Assembly (NCBI GenBank): GCA_941918925.1
Contig: OW799234.1
Location: 40,826,412 to 40,890,411 of the forward strand
Direction of reading: 5' to 3'
DNA: 64,000 nucleotides
From: Phyto melanocephala
Lineage: Eukaryota > Arthropoda > Insecta > Diptera > Rhinophoridae
Shown here: in pieces, positions 32,655 to 45,600 of the stretch
Numbering within the stretch: position 1 is the first letter of the stretch
Layout: each line of letters opens with the position of its first letter
Program-made: the position numbers and the translations under genes
Notes under the pieces: model-generated
Databases searched by the model: none
Told to the model about the DNA's origin: nothing
The model's input: only the letters and a program-made list of their open reading frames with translations

Positions 32655-32960
32655 GATATCCAGTCGCGATTCAGCTCTGGTCGGGTCAAGAGCACGCGCG
32701 TCATTGCCATTATCTCTTAAGGTCAATCAGGACGTCCTTTTCATCCGTCTTCGAGAGTTTCACTTCCCACTCTCGCATTGGTTAATTGCATGGCGTCGGT
32801 TAACTGTACTGAGGTACAGTCACCCGGAGTCTCAATTAACCTTTGCAAAACTTTTAAGGAAAAGAATATTCGCGTTCAGCTCCGACTTCCTATATGAAGG
32901 TATAGGTCGACTTACGGATTCTGAACCTGTGTGGGATACCCTGGCTCTATGGTTTTAAAA
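32655..32960 (+). repeat. ~300-bp dispersed repeat of unknown type, copy 2
   Basis: Plus-strand counterpart of 30541-30850, ending AAAATTAAAAACTAATAATA, a simple-repeat tail. The ~100-codon frame in it is not conserved in copy 1 and is likely chance. Confidence 0.6.
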
Positions 32961-33024
32961 CCTTGCCATTAAAATTAAAAACTAATAATAATAATAATTA
33001 AATTCATATGAAAATAAATATACA

Positions 33025-33290
33025 TGTAGGAAATATTTTAAACTTAAGAAATTAAACACAACATCACGTTTTATTAACATACATTTATTATATCTTTTTT
33101 GATTTAATTAATTATGCGTTGCGCGTCCGTTCCACTCAGTGGTGTGTACGATACCAATCTGTCCGTTGTCCGTTCCAAATTGTCATTCCCGTTAACTCTG
33201 TCGCGTCGCATGTCCGCGTACTCTTCCCTCAGTCTGCTGTCCATCACCTGCCACACAATAAGTCCTGGTCGACTATATTATCACCCTACA
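33025..33290 (-). repeat. 3' LTR of the large Gypsy element
   Basis: 266 bp, nearly identical to 46709-46974. On the minus strand it follows AGGAGGGCCGAT, a likely polypurine tract. Confidence 0.9.
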
Positions 33291-33324
33291 ATCGGCCCTC
33301 CTGACGGCAATTCGGCCCGAATTG

Positions 33325-36006
33325 TCATCTTTTAACAAATTCGGCTACCGTCTTCGTACGGTTAGGACCCTCATGGCGCCCGACTTTCTCAACCTCATAT
33401 CTACCGTGAGACAGCTTCTCCACTATTTTATAAGGTCCGATGAATTTACCCTTGAGCTTTAGACCAGTTCCGAATTGGGTGCGCTTAATGGCGACTAAAT
33501 CGTTCACGGCATACTCCTCCTCTGCTTTCCGGTTGCTGTTAAAAGTTTTGCAGTTCTCGTTTTGGATCCTACGTAAATTCTCTTTTGCCTCCGCTCTATT
33601 TTTGTCCCTTGCCTCAGAGAATACGTCAATAGCTTCATTATGAAGCATTTCCCTCAGATCGGGATAATCCGGTAGCCTCATTTTGACCCCGGTTAGCTAC
33701 TTGAATGGCGAAAAGTTGGTGCTCCTGGATGGTGTCGAGTTAATGGTCGCTTGTACCCTGCGTAAGTGTCTATACCAGTTAATTGGGTCCTCTACGCATA
33801 ATTTAGTCAACATAGATACAACCACCTTGTGTATCCGCTCGACCTGTCCATTCCCGCGTGGGACACCCGTCGCTATAAGCAAATGTTGAACATTCTCCTT
33901 CTTACAATAAGCTTCGAAAGCCTTTGACGTAAAAGCAGCCCCTCTGTCCGATATTAATCGCATTGGACTTCCGAATACTGACGATTGTTTTTCCAAGCAC
34001 TCTATCACCTCCTTACTATCTGTCGATTTTGTTGGATGCAGCCAAACAAACTTCGAAAAGCCATCTACCACTACGAAAATATAATTGTAGGCCTTTTTAG
34101 TAGTTTCCATAGGACCGACATGATCTACATGATATGTTCTAAGTGGTACGTCCTCTTTATCGATAGGATTTAAAAACCCCTCTTTCTTCCCGCCTTAGCT
34201 TCAGTTATTATGCATTCAATGCAACTTCTTACAACTTTCTCCACTTTCGGCCGTAATTTCGGTATAAAATACTGTTTTTACTACTCCGTAATGCCCCTGT
34301 TTATGTGCAATTTTGATGAACTCTTCCTGCATTGCTTCCGGTACTACAATTAAATTCTTATTGGGATTTTTGTATAAAATGCCGTTGTCCATAAAATAGT
34401 CATCATACTCACAAAATTCTAGCAGTGATTTAACAACTTTTGTACGCTCGTCATGGTTCTGCGCTTTTCTCATTCGATGGCTCAAACTACCCTCCGCTAT
34501 TAGACACTCATCCTGGTGGCTGCTCGATGCTCTATCTCATACGAGAAATCCTGTAAAAACATAGCCCATATAGATACCCTTGGTGGGACATCTTTCTTGC
34601 TCATGGTCATCTTGAATGCGCTGCAGTCCGTAACGATCTTAAATGGAATTCCCAACAAATAGACCCGCCACTTCTTAAGAGCTTCGACAATTGCCAGTAC
34701 CTCTAGTTCGTACGAATGATATCTTTCTTCGTAGTCTTTCGTTCTTCGGCTCATATATTGCACTGGATGCAACTGGTGATCATCCAAACTTCTCTGTAGC
34801 AAAACTGCTCCATATCCGAATTTACTGGCGTCTGCGTGAAGTTCCGTTACTGCATCTGGATCATAAAATTTCAACACGGGTGCTCCAACTAGTGCATCTT
34901 TAAGCTGTTGACATGATATTAGGACGTTATCCGTTATAGCGAACGGTACATTCTTTCTCAATAAGTCGGATAAGGGTTTGGCAATAATTGCATAGTTTTC
35001 AATGAACTTTCGAAAATACGAAGTCAATCCCAAAAACCTCTGAACAGCTTCCCGATCAGCCGGAATCGGATAGTTCCTAACGGCGTTAACCTTTTCTTCT
35101 GACGGCTTTATAGAACCATTGCATATTACGTATCCCAAAAAAATTTACCTCTTTCTGCAAAAACTGACATTTGTTCCATTTGATACGCAAACCACTTGCA
35201 GCGGCCACCTCCAAAACAACCTCGAACTTCCTCAGACCCTCCATCTCATCCTTAGCTGGTATTATGATGTCATCCATATATACGACTATAGTTTCATCTT
35301 GTATTAGGGTTCTCAAAACAGCTGCTATATATCTCGTAAAAACTGCCGGTGAATTCCTGATGCCAAATGGTGCAAATAGAAACTCAAATTGCCCATTGTG
35401 GGTTACGAATGAAGTGTACTTTCCTGACGACTTCTCCAGAGGTACATGGAAAAATCCATTTTTCACATCTAAAGTAGTGTATACCCGAGCGCGCTGCAGT
35501 TTATCCAGTACTTCATCCATTAAAAGCAAAGGGAAATTATCGCGAATTATCTTTTCATTTAACTTCCTGTAATCGCAACAAAGCCTCTTAGTCCCATTCT
35601 TCTTAGCTACCAAAACTATAGGCGACGCGTATTCTGAAGTACTAGGTTTAATTATCCCTTCCTTTAACCACACTGAAATTTGTTCGTCTACTATAATGCC
35701 ATCTGCGAAAGGTATACGTCTTGGATGTTGATATACTGGTATATCGTCCTTAAGGATTATCTTCATCTCTACTAGGCTTTTGACAACTTTCTCTGGTTTA
35801 TACTCCACAATCTTCTTTGTAACTATATCGCTAGTCTTTTTATCCAAATGATTCAAATTAATTTCAAGACTTGATGTCCATTCTTCAATGTTTAAACAAA
35901 TACTGCTAAATTCTTCCAATGAGTTTTTCTCAGCAAGTTTTCTAAATACAGCTTCCCCTTTCTTTATTTCTACCTCTGCCTGCTTCAGTAGGGAGTTTCC
36001 CAACAT
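33325..36006 (-). pseudogene. Gypsy reverse transcriptase, RNase H and integrase, frameshifted
   Basis: RT from 36006 shows 'SEYASPIVLVAKKNGTKRLC', 'TTLDVKNGFFHVPL' (catalytic D), 'FAPFGIRNSPAVF' and 'VVYMDDIII', so its active site is intact. A shift near 35135 separates RT from the rest: GYVICNGSIKPSEEKV, then RNase H 'LHADASKFGYGAVLL' and 'YELEVLAIV'. Integrase follows after breaks at about 34500 and 34220: an HHCC region (HKQGHYGVVKTV ... a cysteine pair near 34205-34240), 'VVVDGFSKFVWLHP', 'ISDRGAAFTSK' and 'GNGQVERIHKVV', giving the D,D,E residues. The C-terminus (33681-33325) ends KFIGPYKIVEKLSHGRYEVE and lacks an obvious chromodomain. At least four breaks. Confidence 0.9.
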
Positions 36007-37214
36007 AACGGAGTGATTAATGTCACTGCATTAAATTCGCAGCAATCAACCTCAACCCCTATGTCAAACCGACCCATGGTTACTATCTCACTATCGCCTA
36101 TGCCATGTAATTTCACCCTTTCGGCGACGAAATTCACCTCTCCCAAAATAAAGCATATCGTAACGAATAAGACATATGTCACATCCTGTGTCAATCAATG
36201 CGTTCAATAATTTTCCACCAATCAAAATATCCTTAAATAATAAACATGGACTCTTCTTCACTACGTTAACCTGTCGATTCTCAGTTTTAACGTTTCCGCT
36301 GACAACTTTACTTGGGCATTCAAACGAACGATGCCCGAATTTTCGACATCTAAAACACTTGCCTTGTCTTTCCGGGCAATCTTTAGCCATATTAGACTTG
36401 TCACCACTCTTAAAACATCTTCCCTGCGATTTATCCATACTAAATTCTTTACCGGCTGCCTTCCCAACCATTAGCATCGACTTCTTTCCCTTGTTTGAAT
36501 ACTGGGCATTATTTCTGATTTTTTCATACACCTTAATTTGTCTTTTAAGTTCCTGAACATTCTCCGCCTGGTAAAGTACAGCCTTATTAGATTTAGAATC
36601 CGGTATCTCATCTATAAAGTATTCTACTACACTTTTCTGGTCCAACTCAATCCGTTTACCAAGCTCCATTACCGCATACAAATATTCGATCATCGACTCA
36701 TTTTTTCCTAAACGTCGGCTGCGTAGTTGCCGATGTATTTCAGCAGATGAATATGAAGCACCAAATTCTTCCCGCAAACATTTTTTTAACGAAGCCCAGT
36801 CTTTAATACCTCTTTGACTCTTAACATACAATCTAGCAGCACCAGTTAGTAGTTGTCTGCCATAAACGAACATTTGTAGTTGGGTCCACTGCACTATTGA
36901 ACTCATTTCCTCCAGCTCCCCAACCCATCGGTTCCCGAAAATGTGGACAAGCTATCCTCAACATCTTTTAAGGTGTACATACTCCTTTGCAAAGGTACAT
37001 GCTCCGGATTTTCCGGCCCGTCATTACCTACAGTAGGACCGACCGAATCAAAATCTCCATCAGAATCGTCATCAACCGTAAAACCGTCTAGTTCGTAATG
37101 TCTCAACAGTCGTTCCTGCATATCCCTCTTAACCCCCTGCGTACGCAAACCAACACCCTTCAACGCGTCCCTGAGGCCGCCTACTGTCATAGTCAAAATT
37201 GTCTCACGGTCCAT
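36004..37214 (-). pseudogene. Gypsy Gag and protease, frameshifted
   Basis: Start MDRETILTMTVGGLRDALKG followed by GVKRDMQERLL, a SAP-like N-terminus. A frameshift near 36905 leads to the Gag core (RSRRLGKNESMIEYLYAVME). Two zinc knuckles follow: a damaged one (CFKSGDKSNMAKDC) and an intact one (CFRCRKFGHRSFEC). The protease shows ALIDTGCDICLI, with the DTG catalytic triad. A shift near 36140 moves the rest (GEVNFVAERVKLHGIGD) into another frame. Gag would package RNA in the cytoplasm; this copy is broken. Confidence 0.85.
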
Positions 37215-37249
37215 CTTGCAACGATAATCTCCAATAAAATTTTACAAAA

Positions 37250-37660
37250 ATGATATATGAAATATTATATAAAATGTCCTAAAAGAATACTGTATCAAAT
37301 TATTATATTAAAATATTATATCCAATCACTATATTAAAATATAATATCAAATTATTATATTAGAATTTAATATCAAATTATTTTATTAAAATATTATATC
37401 CAATCACTATATTAAAATATAATATCAAATTATTATATTAAAATATTTTATCAAATTATTATATTAAAATATATTATCAACTTATTATATTAAAATATTT
37501 TATCAAGTTATTATATTGAAATATAATATAAACTTATTATATTAAAATATTTCACCAAATTATCATATAAAAATATTTTACCAAATTATTATATTAAAAT
37601 ATTTTATCAAATTATTATATTAAAATATAATATAAAAGTTTTGTATTAAATGTCCTACTG
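37250..37660. repeat. AT-only tandem repeat in the Gypsy leader
   Basis: About thirteen variants of a 28-32-base unit like ATCAAATTATTATATTAAAAT. Nearly free of G and C. Possibly expanded by replication slippage next to the gag start. Confidence 0.8.
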
Positions 37661-39646
37661 AAATATTATGTTCAAAAAAAAGTTTTCTCTTCAAAAAAAT
37701 AACTTTCGGAATTCAACTATAGAAAATATATCCGGTTGAATCTCTACACTTTACTTTAAAAAAATTCAAAAAATACAAAATTCATTTACATAAAAAAACA
37801 AATTGTTCTCATTACATATATGGGTCAATTTAAAAAAAAACGCAATTTTTGTGTCCCCGCACTTTACCACTACTATTTTAGGTAAAAAAAAAAACAAAAA
37901 AAAAATAAAAAATTTGAAAGTGATCAGCGAGGAATATGTAACAAAAAAACGTAATTCTCAAATTTGTATGTTTGTTTTTTCAGAATGGTGTTTTGTTTCT
38001 CCCTCGTACTCCTTCCATACAAAAGCATGTGTCCCCCGTTAGAATTTTTAGTAAACAAAATTAAATTAAATCCAGAAAAAAGTAAATATGCAACATTTAA
38101 TAACAGTTTTCGAATTATTGAGTTTCTTTCTTGTGTTTTCATTTGTTATAATCGTCAAAACTGAATTAGTGCGAATTTGGTGTTGCAAAGAAAGGTTGTC
38201 CCCACAATTTGCATTGAGCGTCACTTTTTTTATAATTCAAGTAATATTACTAGTTTTTAATTTGCATTTAAATAAAGTAAATAACGTAAGGAAAGTACAA
38301 ACCTTAATTATTACAAAAGTGAAAAAGCGAAAAAAAAAATCTTTGTAAAAAAGTGTGCATTTGCGTAGTTTTTGTGAACACCATGGTAAGGGCGCGATAA
38401 AATTTCATGAGCGTCACGCTAATTTTTTTAAAAGTGAATATATTAAATGTAAAAAATTTAAGTTGACAATCATTGTTTACATGGTTTCAACTCATTTCAA
38501 TATTTCATGAGCATCACCTTTGATATATATTGCTTCATAGCTTAAAATGCTAAATTATGATTTTATTTTTTAATTTTTAAGAGTAAAACAACAAAATTAA
38601 TTGCGGCTGAATGAGCATAAAGATATCGAGAGAAAATAAAGCTCGATAAAGCGCGTAATGACGAATATAAAAGAAAGAAGAATGAAAGGTATAATCGTGG
38701 TATATTTGAGGTTAATCGTGCTTTTGCAACTTAAACCTCTGGGGGACCGGAAATTTTTGCAACTGCCACAAGCTTAATTCGAAAGTGGTAAAAACTAATG
38801 AGAATAAAAAAAACAAAGCCTCTTGTCATTTTATGAAGTTTATACAGATTCAGAATAAGAGTTCGAATGAAAATTTATAAATTATATTAAGTTAAGTTAT
38901 TGTTTTGCGTCATATATTTACATACGTGTCTAAGTTTCTTCAAGAATTACTTCCTTTTTTCTATTTATGTTAAAGACATCAAAGAATATGTACATGTTTA
39001 GTTTTGTATGAAAATTTTTGTTTTTTTGAAGATTTTTTGTTTTTTTTTATTTACTTTTTGTTAAAGAATAAACTTTTTTTCGTTAAACTTTAAATTTGGC
39101 ATTATTTATTGTTTACGTGCAACAAAATCTCTTGAGCGTCACACTTAGTTTTTTTTTCCTTAAAACGCTTATAATTAATTTTTTTTAATTAATTGTTACA
39201 AGCCTATTACTTTGCAAGTAACCTCTAAGTTCAAGTCTTTTTTAACAAAAAATTTACATATTTTCATCTTAAAATTTTAAAATAGCTAGTCACTTTAAAA
39301 AAAAATTAAAAATCAAGGTGAATCGTGATTTTGTGTTTATAATCGAAAAGGTGATTTTCGCAAAAGTCAATTTTTAGAAACAAAAGAACATCGTAGTAAG
39401 CTTGAATTTCAAATATTGTTGCATTTTTAGCGATTTTTTATACATATTTGGGTGTGACGCTCAAGATAGAAATAATAGAAAACCTAAAAAAATTCAACAA
39501 ATATTGATCTTTTTGAGAGCCTAAAAGTGCCACCGGAATCTTCATCAATTTCTACATAAATTGACCACTCCTACCGGCGAATTGAAAAAACTTTAAAAAG
39601 AAGCAAAAAAAACTCGATGTGTACGTTTTTTTTGAAATTGACAAAT
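37661..39646. other. Leader sequence without a recognisable gene
   Basis: AT-rich, inside the Gypsy leader. GAGCGTCAC occurs at about 38409 and 39131, and its complement at about 39464, so an inverted-repeat element of about 1 kb (38405-39475) is possible but unproven. The small frames here show no family features. Confidence 0.4.
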
Positions 39647-39654
39647 ATACAACT

Positions 39655-40754
39655 CATAGCTGCCAGATAAAATAGGGGCAAAATCGTCTAATTTGGGAGA
39701 AAAAATCGTCAAAATCGTCAAATAGTTTACTCAAATCGTCATAAAAGCGTCAAAATAAAGAAACGCATTAAAAAAAACATTTTTTATTTAATGCATAACA
39801 TAACAAACTTTTTAAATCCAGAGAGATCAATGGTTTTATTAGACCCTTTTAAGTTAAGAACATGACAATAAATATAATACAATTTAGAATTAATTTCGAA
39901 AAATAAATATTAATATGTATATAAATACAAAAAATAATAAATAATGAATTGGCTGCATCTAATTCAGACTAATTGACAAATAATTATAATCATTTCTTTC
40001 TAAAGCTTCTACCGATTAAGGTAGCTTTAGGCAAGCGTTAGACGAGCACAACGCCAAAATAAACTACATCGTTTCGCTTTTTAGCCCATAAATTTATTTC
40101 TGGATCTGCAAACTAGTCTTCCTTAATTTTCTTCTTCTTGTTGGTTACCTGTGAAAAACTTCACTAAATTTCATTTTAGCTACTACAAAGTTTTGTATAA
40201 AAATTGGATGAAATTTCTACTTACAGAGGAAGAGCTGCTAGAATTTTCATCATCTTGGTTTTCTATTGAAAATATAATGTTTGATTTTTAAGGTTTTAAT
40301 GTATAATTAAAAAGAACTTACCATTTTTTTGAAGTATTTAAGCATATTAATTTGTCACTTAAATAATTTTAATAAATTTACTTAAAAAACTAAAATTGTT
40401 TAAAACGCATTTCCAAATTTATATTTGTTCGTGTTGTAGGTATCAGTTGATAATATGTGGGATATACTATCCACTTTGTATATACTATGTACAAAGTGGA
40501 AAAATTACCCACACAAACACATTAAATAATGATCGATATATCTCTTTCACTCTGTTTTATTATTAATAACATAAAAAACCGTTACAAATTATTTTTATTT
40601 AGTTTAAGGTTGATATAAAAGTAATGAAAAATGTTGCAAACTTGAATTCTTGAAAATCGTCAAAAACATAGCATAAATCGTCAAATCGTCAACACCTAAT
40701 TTTAGCACGTAAAATCGTCAAAATGACGATTAATCGTCAAATCTGGCAGCTATG
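39655..40754. mobile_element. 1100-bp TIR element with 8-bp duplication
   Basis: Inverted ends CATAGCTGCCAGAT / ATCTGGCAGCTATG, flanked by ATACAACT on both sides (39647-39654 and 40755-40762). Subterminal regions are packed with 'AAATCGTCA' motifs in both orientations, which look like transposase-binding repeats. No transposase frame is visible. hAT-like by duplication length. Confidence 0.85.
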
Positions 40755-40847
40755 ATACAACTACTTATCTACTCTGCAACTTTTCATCACATCTTCATCA
40801 GTAATTTCTCCTTTTAGCATTTACATATATGTACGTCAGCTTGAAGT

Positions 40848-42090
40848 TTATCTCCTCAACACAATTTTACAACACAGCAATACTTTTCTCTTCTCTAAGC
40901 AACTGCACAACACTTCACCACAACACGAACTTCTCTGTTACTAAATTTCAATTCTTCTTTGAGAACATAGCAATAGTTTTCTCTTCTTTAAACAACTGCA
41001 ATCACTTCACCACGACACGAACTTCTCTGCTACTAAATTTCAATTCTTCTCTGAGCACACAGCAATAACTTTTTCTTCTTTAAACAACTGCATAGAGCGT
41101 GTTTACATGAAGGGACATGTCCCCTGCGACACGAGTTTGTTGGTGAGGGGTGCGGCGTTGAGTACGGGGTAGCAATTGTCGCACGTTTTGTGAATTTGAG
41201 GGGACAAATTTGACATTTCTCTTTTACATCTTTCGTTCTCTTGTATTCTTGTCATGTTATGTGTGACCGGTGTTGCCAGACTGATATTTTATGGAATTTG
41301 CCAAAAAAAAAAAATATGAAATATCCAATGAAAGATCATTTATTAGAAATAACATAAGCCGCTTATCTCTTGCTCTAACCTCCATGGTTTTATCCACTCC
41401 TTTCGTCTTCTTTTATTCGGTAAACTATTTGCATTTTTATAGCATTCTAGCAAATTAAAAATTATTTATATATTTTCAGCATCATCTAGATCTAACCCTT
41501 CAACAGTTAGGTCAACAATTTTGTTAGAATTACTTGAACGTTTTTATTGTTTCAATATAAATTCTTATTCATAGTAGTTATTTTTTATATGTTCAATATT
41601 TTTTCTATGTTTGCCAGTTTGTGTAAAATTATCAAGACGAAATGATATTAATATTTATAATAAATAAAATAATTTCAAATTTCTTCAATAATTTCTTCTT
41701 TAGAAATATCAGCCATTATGTTTCTTGAAATTTATTTAATTTTGCTTTTTTAAATACTTGTATTGCCTCTGCTACTGTTGACCAATTATAAATTGTATAT
41801 GTATGGCAGCCCTTTTTACGAATGAAGGGATAGAAAGAATTAGTTAATATAACGTCAAAAAGTCGCTTTGTCCCTGCAACAAAATCCCTTCATGTAAACG
41901 CAAGAAGATTTTAGAAGGGACACCAAAAGAAAATTCAAGCCAACGCAAGCAGAGTCGCAGGGACATGTCCCTTCGCTCATACCACTTCACCACAACACGA
42001 ACTTCTCTGCTACTAAATTTCAATTCTTCTCTGAGCACACAGCAATAATTTTTCTTCTTTAAACAACTGCATACCACTTCACCACTTGTA
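40848..42090 (-). repeat. ~105-bp leader repeats of the Gypsy element
   Basis: Three or four units with 'CTTCACCACAACACGAACTT', TCTGCTACTAAATTTCAATT and GAACATAGCAATAGTTTTC on the plus strand. They lie at about 40848-41090 and, after the insertion 41094-41977, at 41981-42085. Confidence 0.7.
41094..41977. mobile_element. 884-bp inverted-repeat element in the leader repeats
   Basis: Ends AGAGCG...AAGGGACATGTCCC and GGGACATGTCCCTTCGCT are inverted. CAT is duplicated at both sides (41091-41093 and 41978-41980), and neighbouring repeat units show the empty site ACTGCATACCACTT. TTTACATGAAGGGA also recurs inverted at about 41888-41905. No coding frame. Superfamily unknown; a 3-bp duplication fits several. 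Confidence 0.75.
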
Positions 42091-42393
42091 TTTGCACAAT
42101 TGTCTTTGCTTATTGCCAAAACAACAACTACACATTAATTCACCTTCTCTGCCGCTAAATATTCTTCTTTTTGTAATAATCGTTGTAGGTTTATTGTTTT
42201 TTTATTTAACGAACCAGACATTATTCCTCAACGATCACTCTCATTTTTTCTTAATGTCTCTTTGCTTCTATTGTTTCACACCACTTGTTTTAACGAATTT
42301 TTCAACTTGATTTTTCCTTTCCAGCAAAACTCAACCGGTTTCAACTGCTTGCATTTGTTTCTTTTCGTTTATTCTTAAATATTTTTAGATTTT

Positions 42394-42622
42394 TGTTGAA
42401 CTAAATCAATTAAAAGAAAATTTCCAGATACTGTACTTTATTTAAGTTTTATTAAAAGAAAAAAAAAACGTTACAATTCAATGCGTTCGCTTTCAATGAG
42501 AAGTTGAGAAGAAAAAGAAAATCTTTTTATAAGAAACAAAAGAAAAAAGAATATCAATGTTACCAACATTTTAAATTTTACATATGGGTAAAAAAAATAA
42601 ATAAGATTACCATATTTCAACA
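42394..42622 (-). repeat. 3' LTR of the copia-like element
   Basis: 229 bp, copy of 46458-46688. Confidence 0.95.
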
Positions 42623-42651
42623 CTCCTCCATAATCTTATTTTTAACTATTT

Positions 42652-45600
42652 TTATACATTAATATTGAGCAAGTTTTTAAAGAAATAAAATTTAGTTTTA
42701 CAAAGAGGTTTGGTGAAAATATCTGCCACCTGGTCATCGGATTGTATATACTGCAACTTGATCTTTCCCTCTTGAACCTGTTGTCTTATAAAATGATACC
42801 TCAACTCGATATGTTTAGACCTCCTTGTTTCCAAATGCTCAGCAATGCATTTTGCTCCTTGATTATCAACACACATCACAACTGATTCATTCTCCAGTGT
42901 AATTTTAAATTCATCTAATAACCTTTTTAGCCAGATACCTTCTTGAGCAGCTGTACTTAACGCAATATATTCGGCCTCAGTGGACGATAAACTTATGGTT
43001 TTTTGCTTTGTTGCCTTCCAAGATAACAAATTTTTATGCGATCCAAAACAATATCCAGTTGTACTCTTCCTATCTTCAACATCTCCCCAACTTGCATCTG
43101 AATAACCACGTAAAGGTAAATCTTGTTTTGATTCTTTGTATACTAATCCTTCATTTCTGGTGGCATTTAGGTAACGAAAAATTCTTTTTACGGCATTAAT
43201 ATGTACACTTCGAAAATTCTCCTGATATCTACTTAAAGTATTGACTGCATACGATATATCAGGTCGTGTCCAAATGCTCAAATAAAGCAAACTACCAATC
43301 GCTTGTCTATATTTCTGTTGATCCCATTCCGCACAGCCATATGGTGTTTCATTTTCATTCCAATTTTTCTCCATAGGCGTATCTTTAAATTTAGAATTCG
43401 CAAAACCAAAACGCTTTAATAATGCAACTATATTCTCAGTTTGATCGATTTTCAAATCTCCACTTTCAACTTTTGTTATACGCATGCCAAGGAATTCCTT
43501 TAGTTCACCCATATTTTTAATCTCAAATTGCTTCTCCAAAAATACAATAATTTTTCCAATTTCTCTTTCATCATCACCACATAAAAGAATGTCATCAACG
43601 TATAGCAGTAAAAAAATATTTCTTATTTTGTATAGACAATAGTCATTTTTGGATCGAAGAAAACCATATTTTAACATCTTTGCATTAAACTCGTTATTCC
43701 AACAAAAAGCACTCTGTTTTAGGCCGTAAATTGATCTTTTAAGCTTACATAATTTACCAGCAAATGGTGGAGGTACTGTCATATATATATCCTCCTTCAA
43801 CTCTCCATTCAAAAAAGCACATTTAACGTCCAGTTGATGAATTTTGAAATTATTCTGAAATGCCATTGATATAAATGATCGTACAGTTACACAATTAGCA
43901 ACTGGAGCATATACGTCATTAAAAGAATCAAATTTTTGCTTACAACCACGGGCAACTAATCTAGCTTTTCTACGAATACTGCCATCACTTCTCTTTTTAA
44001 TGTTAAAAACCCATATGGCATCAATTCTATTTTGGCCCTCATCTTCAACCAGCATCCATGTCTTTTTCTTAGTAATCACCTCCACTTCTTCGGCTATTGA
44101 TTTTTTCCATTCCGTATCTTTATAAGCCTCCTCAAACGAATTTGGAACTTCTGATAAAATTGACGAGTAAGCACACATCGCATCTTCATATACCTCGTAG
44201 TCATCCAAATATTTCGGTGTTTTTCTTAAACGCTTTTCTTTTTGTTCTTCATCGTTTTCTTTAACATTTTCATCTGTTTTATTTTCTACTACTTCATCAA
44301 CTTTTGCTTCAACTTTGTCATCTTTACTTTTATTTTCTTCAGATATTTTCTCTTCACGGCATTTAATCTTAATTGTTTCATAATTCAAAAATCTCACGTC
44401 TCGACTACTTATTACTTTTTGATTTTCCTCATCATAAAATCTAAAACCATTGGTCGTGTAACCAACCAACTTCATTTTTCTTGACCTGGCCTCAAATTTA
44501 CCCCTCTGAATTTGTTTCGGGACATTAACGTAGGCTTCACTACCAAAAGGGTGTATTTTGTTAAAGTCCGGCTCTTCATCATACCATATTTCAGCTGGTG
44601 TCTTGCCTTTTTCTATTACATTCGTTGGACAACGATTTAACACATACGTTGCATGCTGAACTGCTTCACTCCACAAATATTTTGGTAAGCCAGAATCTAG
44701 TAATGCACATCTAGCATTATTCACCACCGTTCTATTGAACCTTTCTGAAACTCCGTTTAGCTGTGATGAGTAACGTATGGTTGTTTCTGTGACTATACCA
44801 TTTATTGAACAATATTTTATAAATTCGTTACTTTTGTATTCTGTTCCACCATCAATTCTCAAAACTTCAATTCTGCGATCGAATTTATTATAAACCTTTT
44901 CAGCGTAGTCTCTAAATGCTTCAAATACTTCAGCCTAACTACGTAATGTGTAAACTACCGAGAAATGTGAATAATCATCGATGAATGTAACGAAATACTT
45001 TTTGTTATCATGGCTCAAATGATTAACTGGTCCGACTAAATCACTATGTATCTTTTCACCACAACGAGTTGCTCTTTTTCTTGTGCCCTTAAAAGGGAAT
45101 TTTGTCATTTTTCCACTTAAACATGTTTCACAAACATCATCATTTTTGTAGTGACAACTGTGACCAAATTTTCTATGTAGTTCACCTTTGCCTGGAACTG
45201 CTCCGATTTCAAACGTGTTCGAGCATTCTATTCGGAAAATTTGCCCACTTGTATTGCTCTTAATTTCGACCAAATTACCATAAAAATTCACACTATACCC
45301 CTTTCTGGTTATCTCCTTAACTGAAATTAAACTTTTCTCCAAACCTGGTACCATCAAAACGTCAGTCAAGTATATTGGGCCACCCTCAGTTTTAAGCAAC
45401 AAATTCCCTCGACTCTTACAGGTCAAATGTTCACCCTTTTTTGCAATATTTATCTTCGATGGATGTTCCAATTGACACACGTCATTCATATATTTAAACC
45501 ACTTATCACTCACCATATGATTCGATGCACCTGAGTCCATAACAAATTTGCCTGCTGTCTCGTTTTCTGCTACGTTACATTCATCATTCTCAACTTCACA

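Noticed and set aside
32653..32958. 101-codon frame in a GC-richer segment
   Set aside because: The inverted copy at 30541-30850 does not keep the frame, so it is a non-coding repeat.
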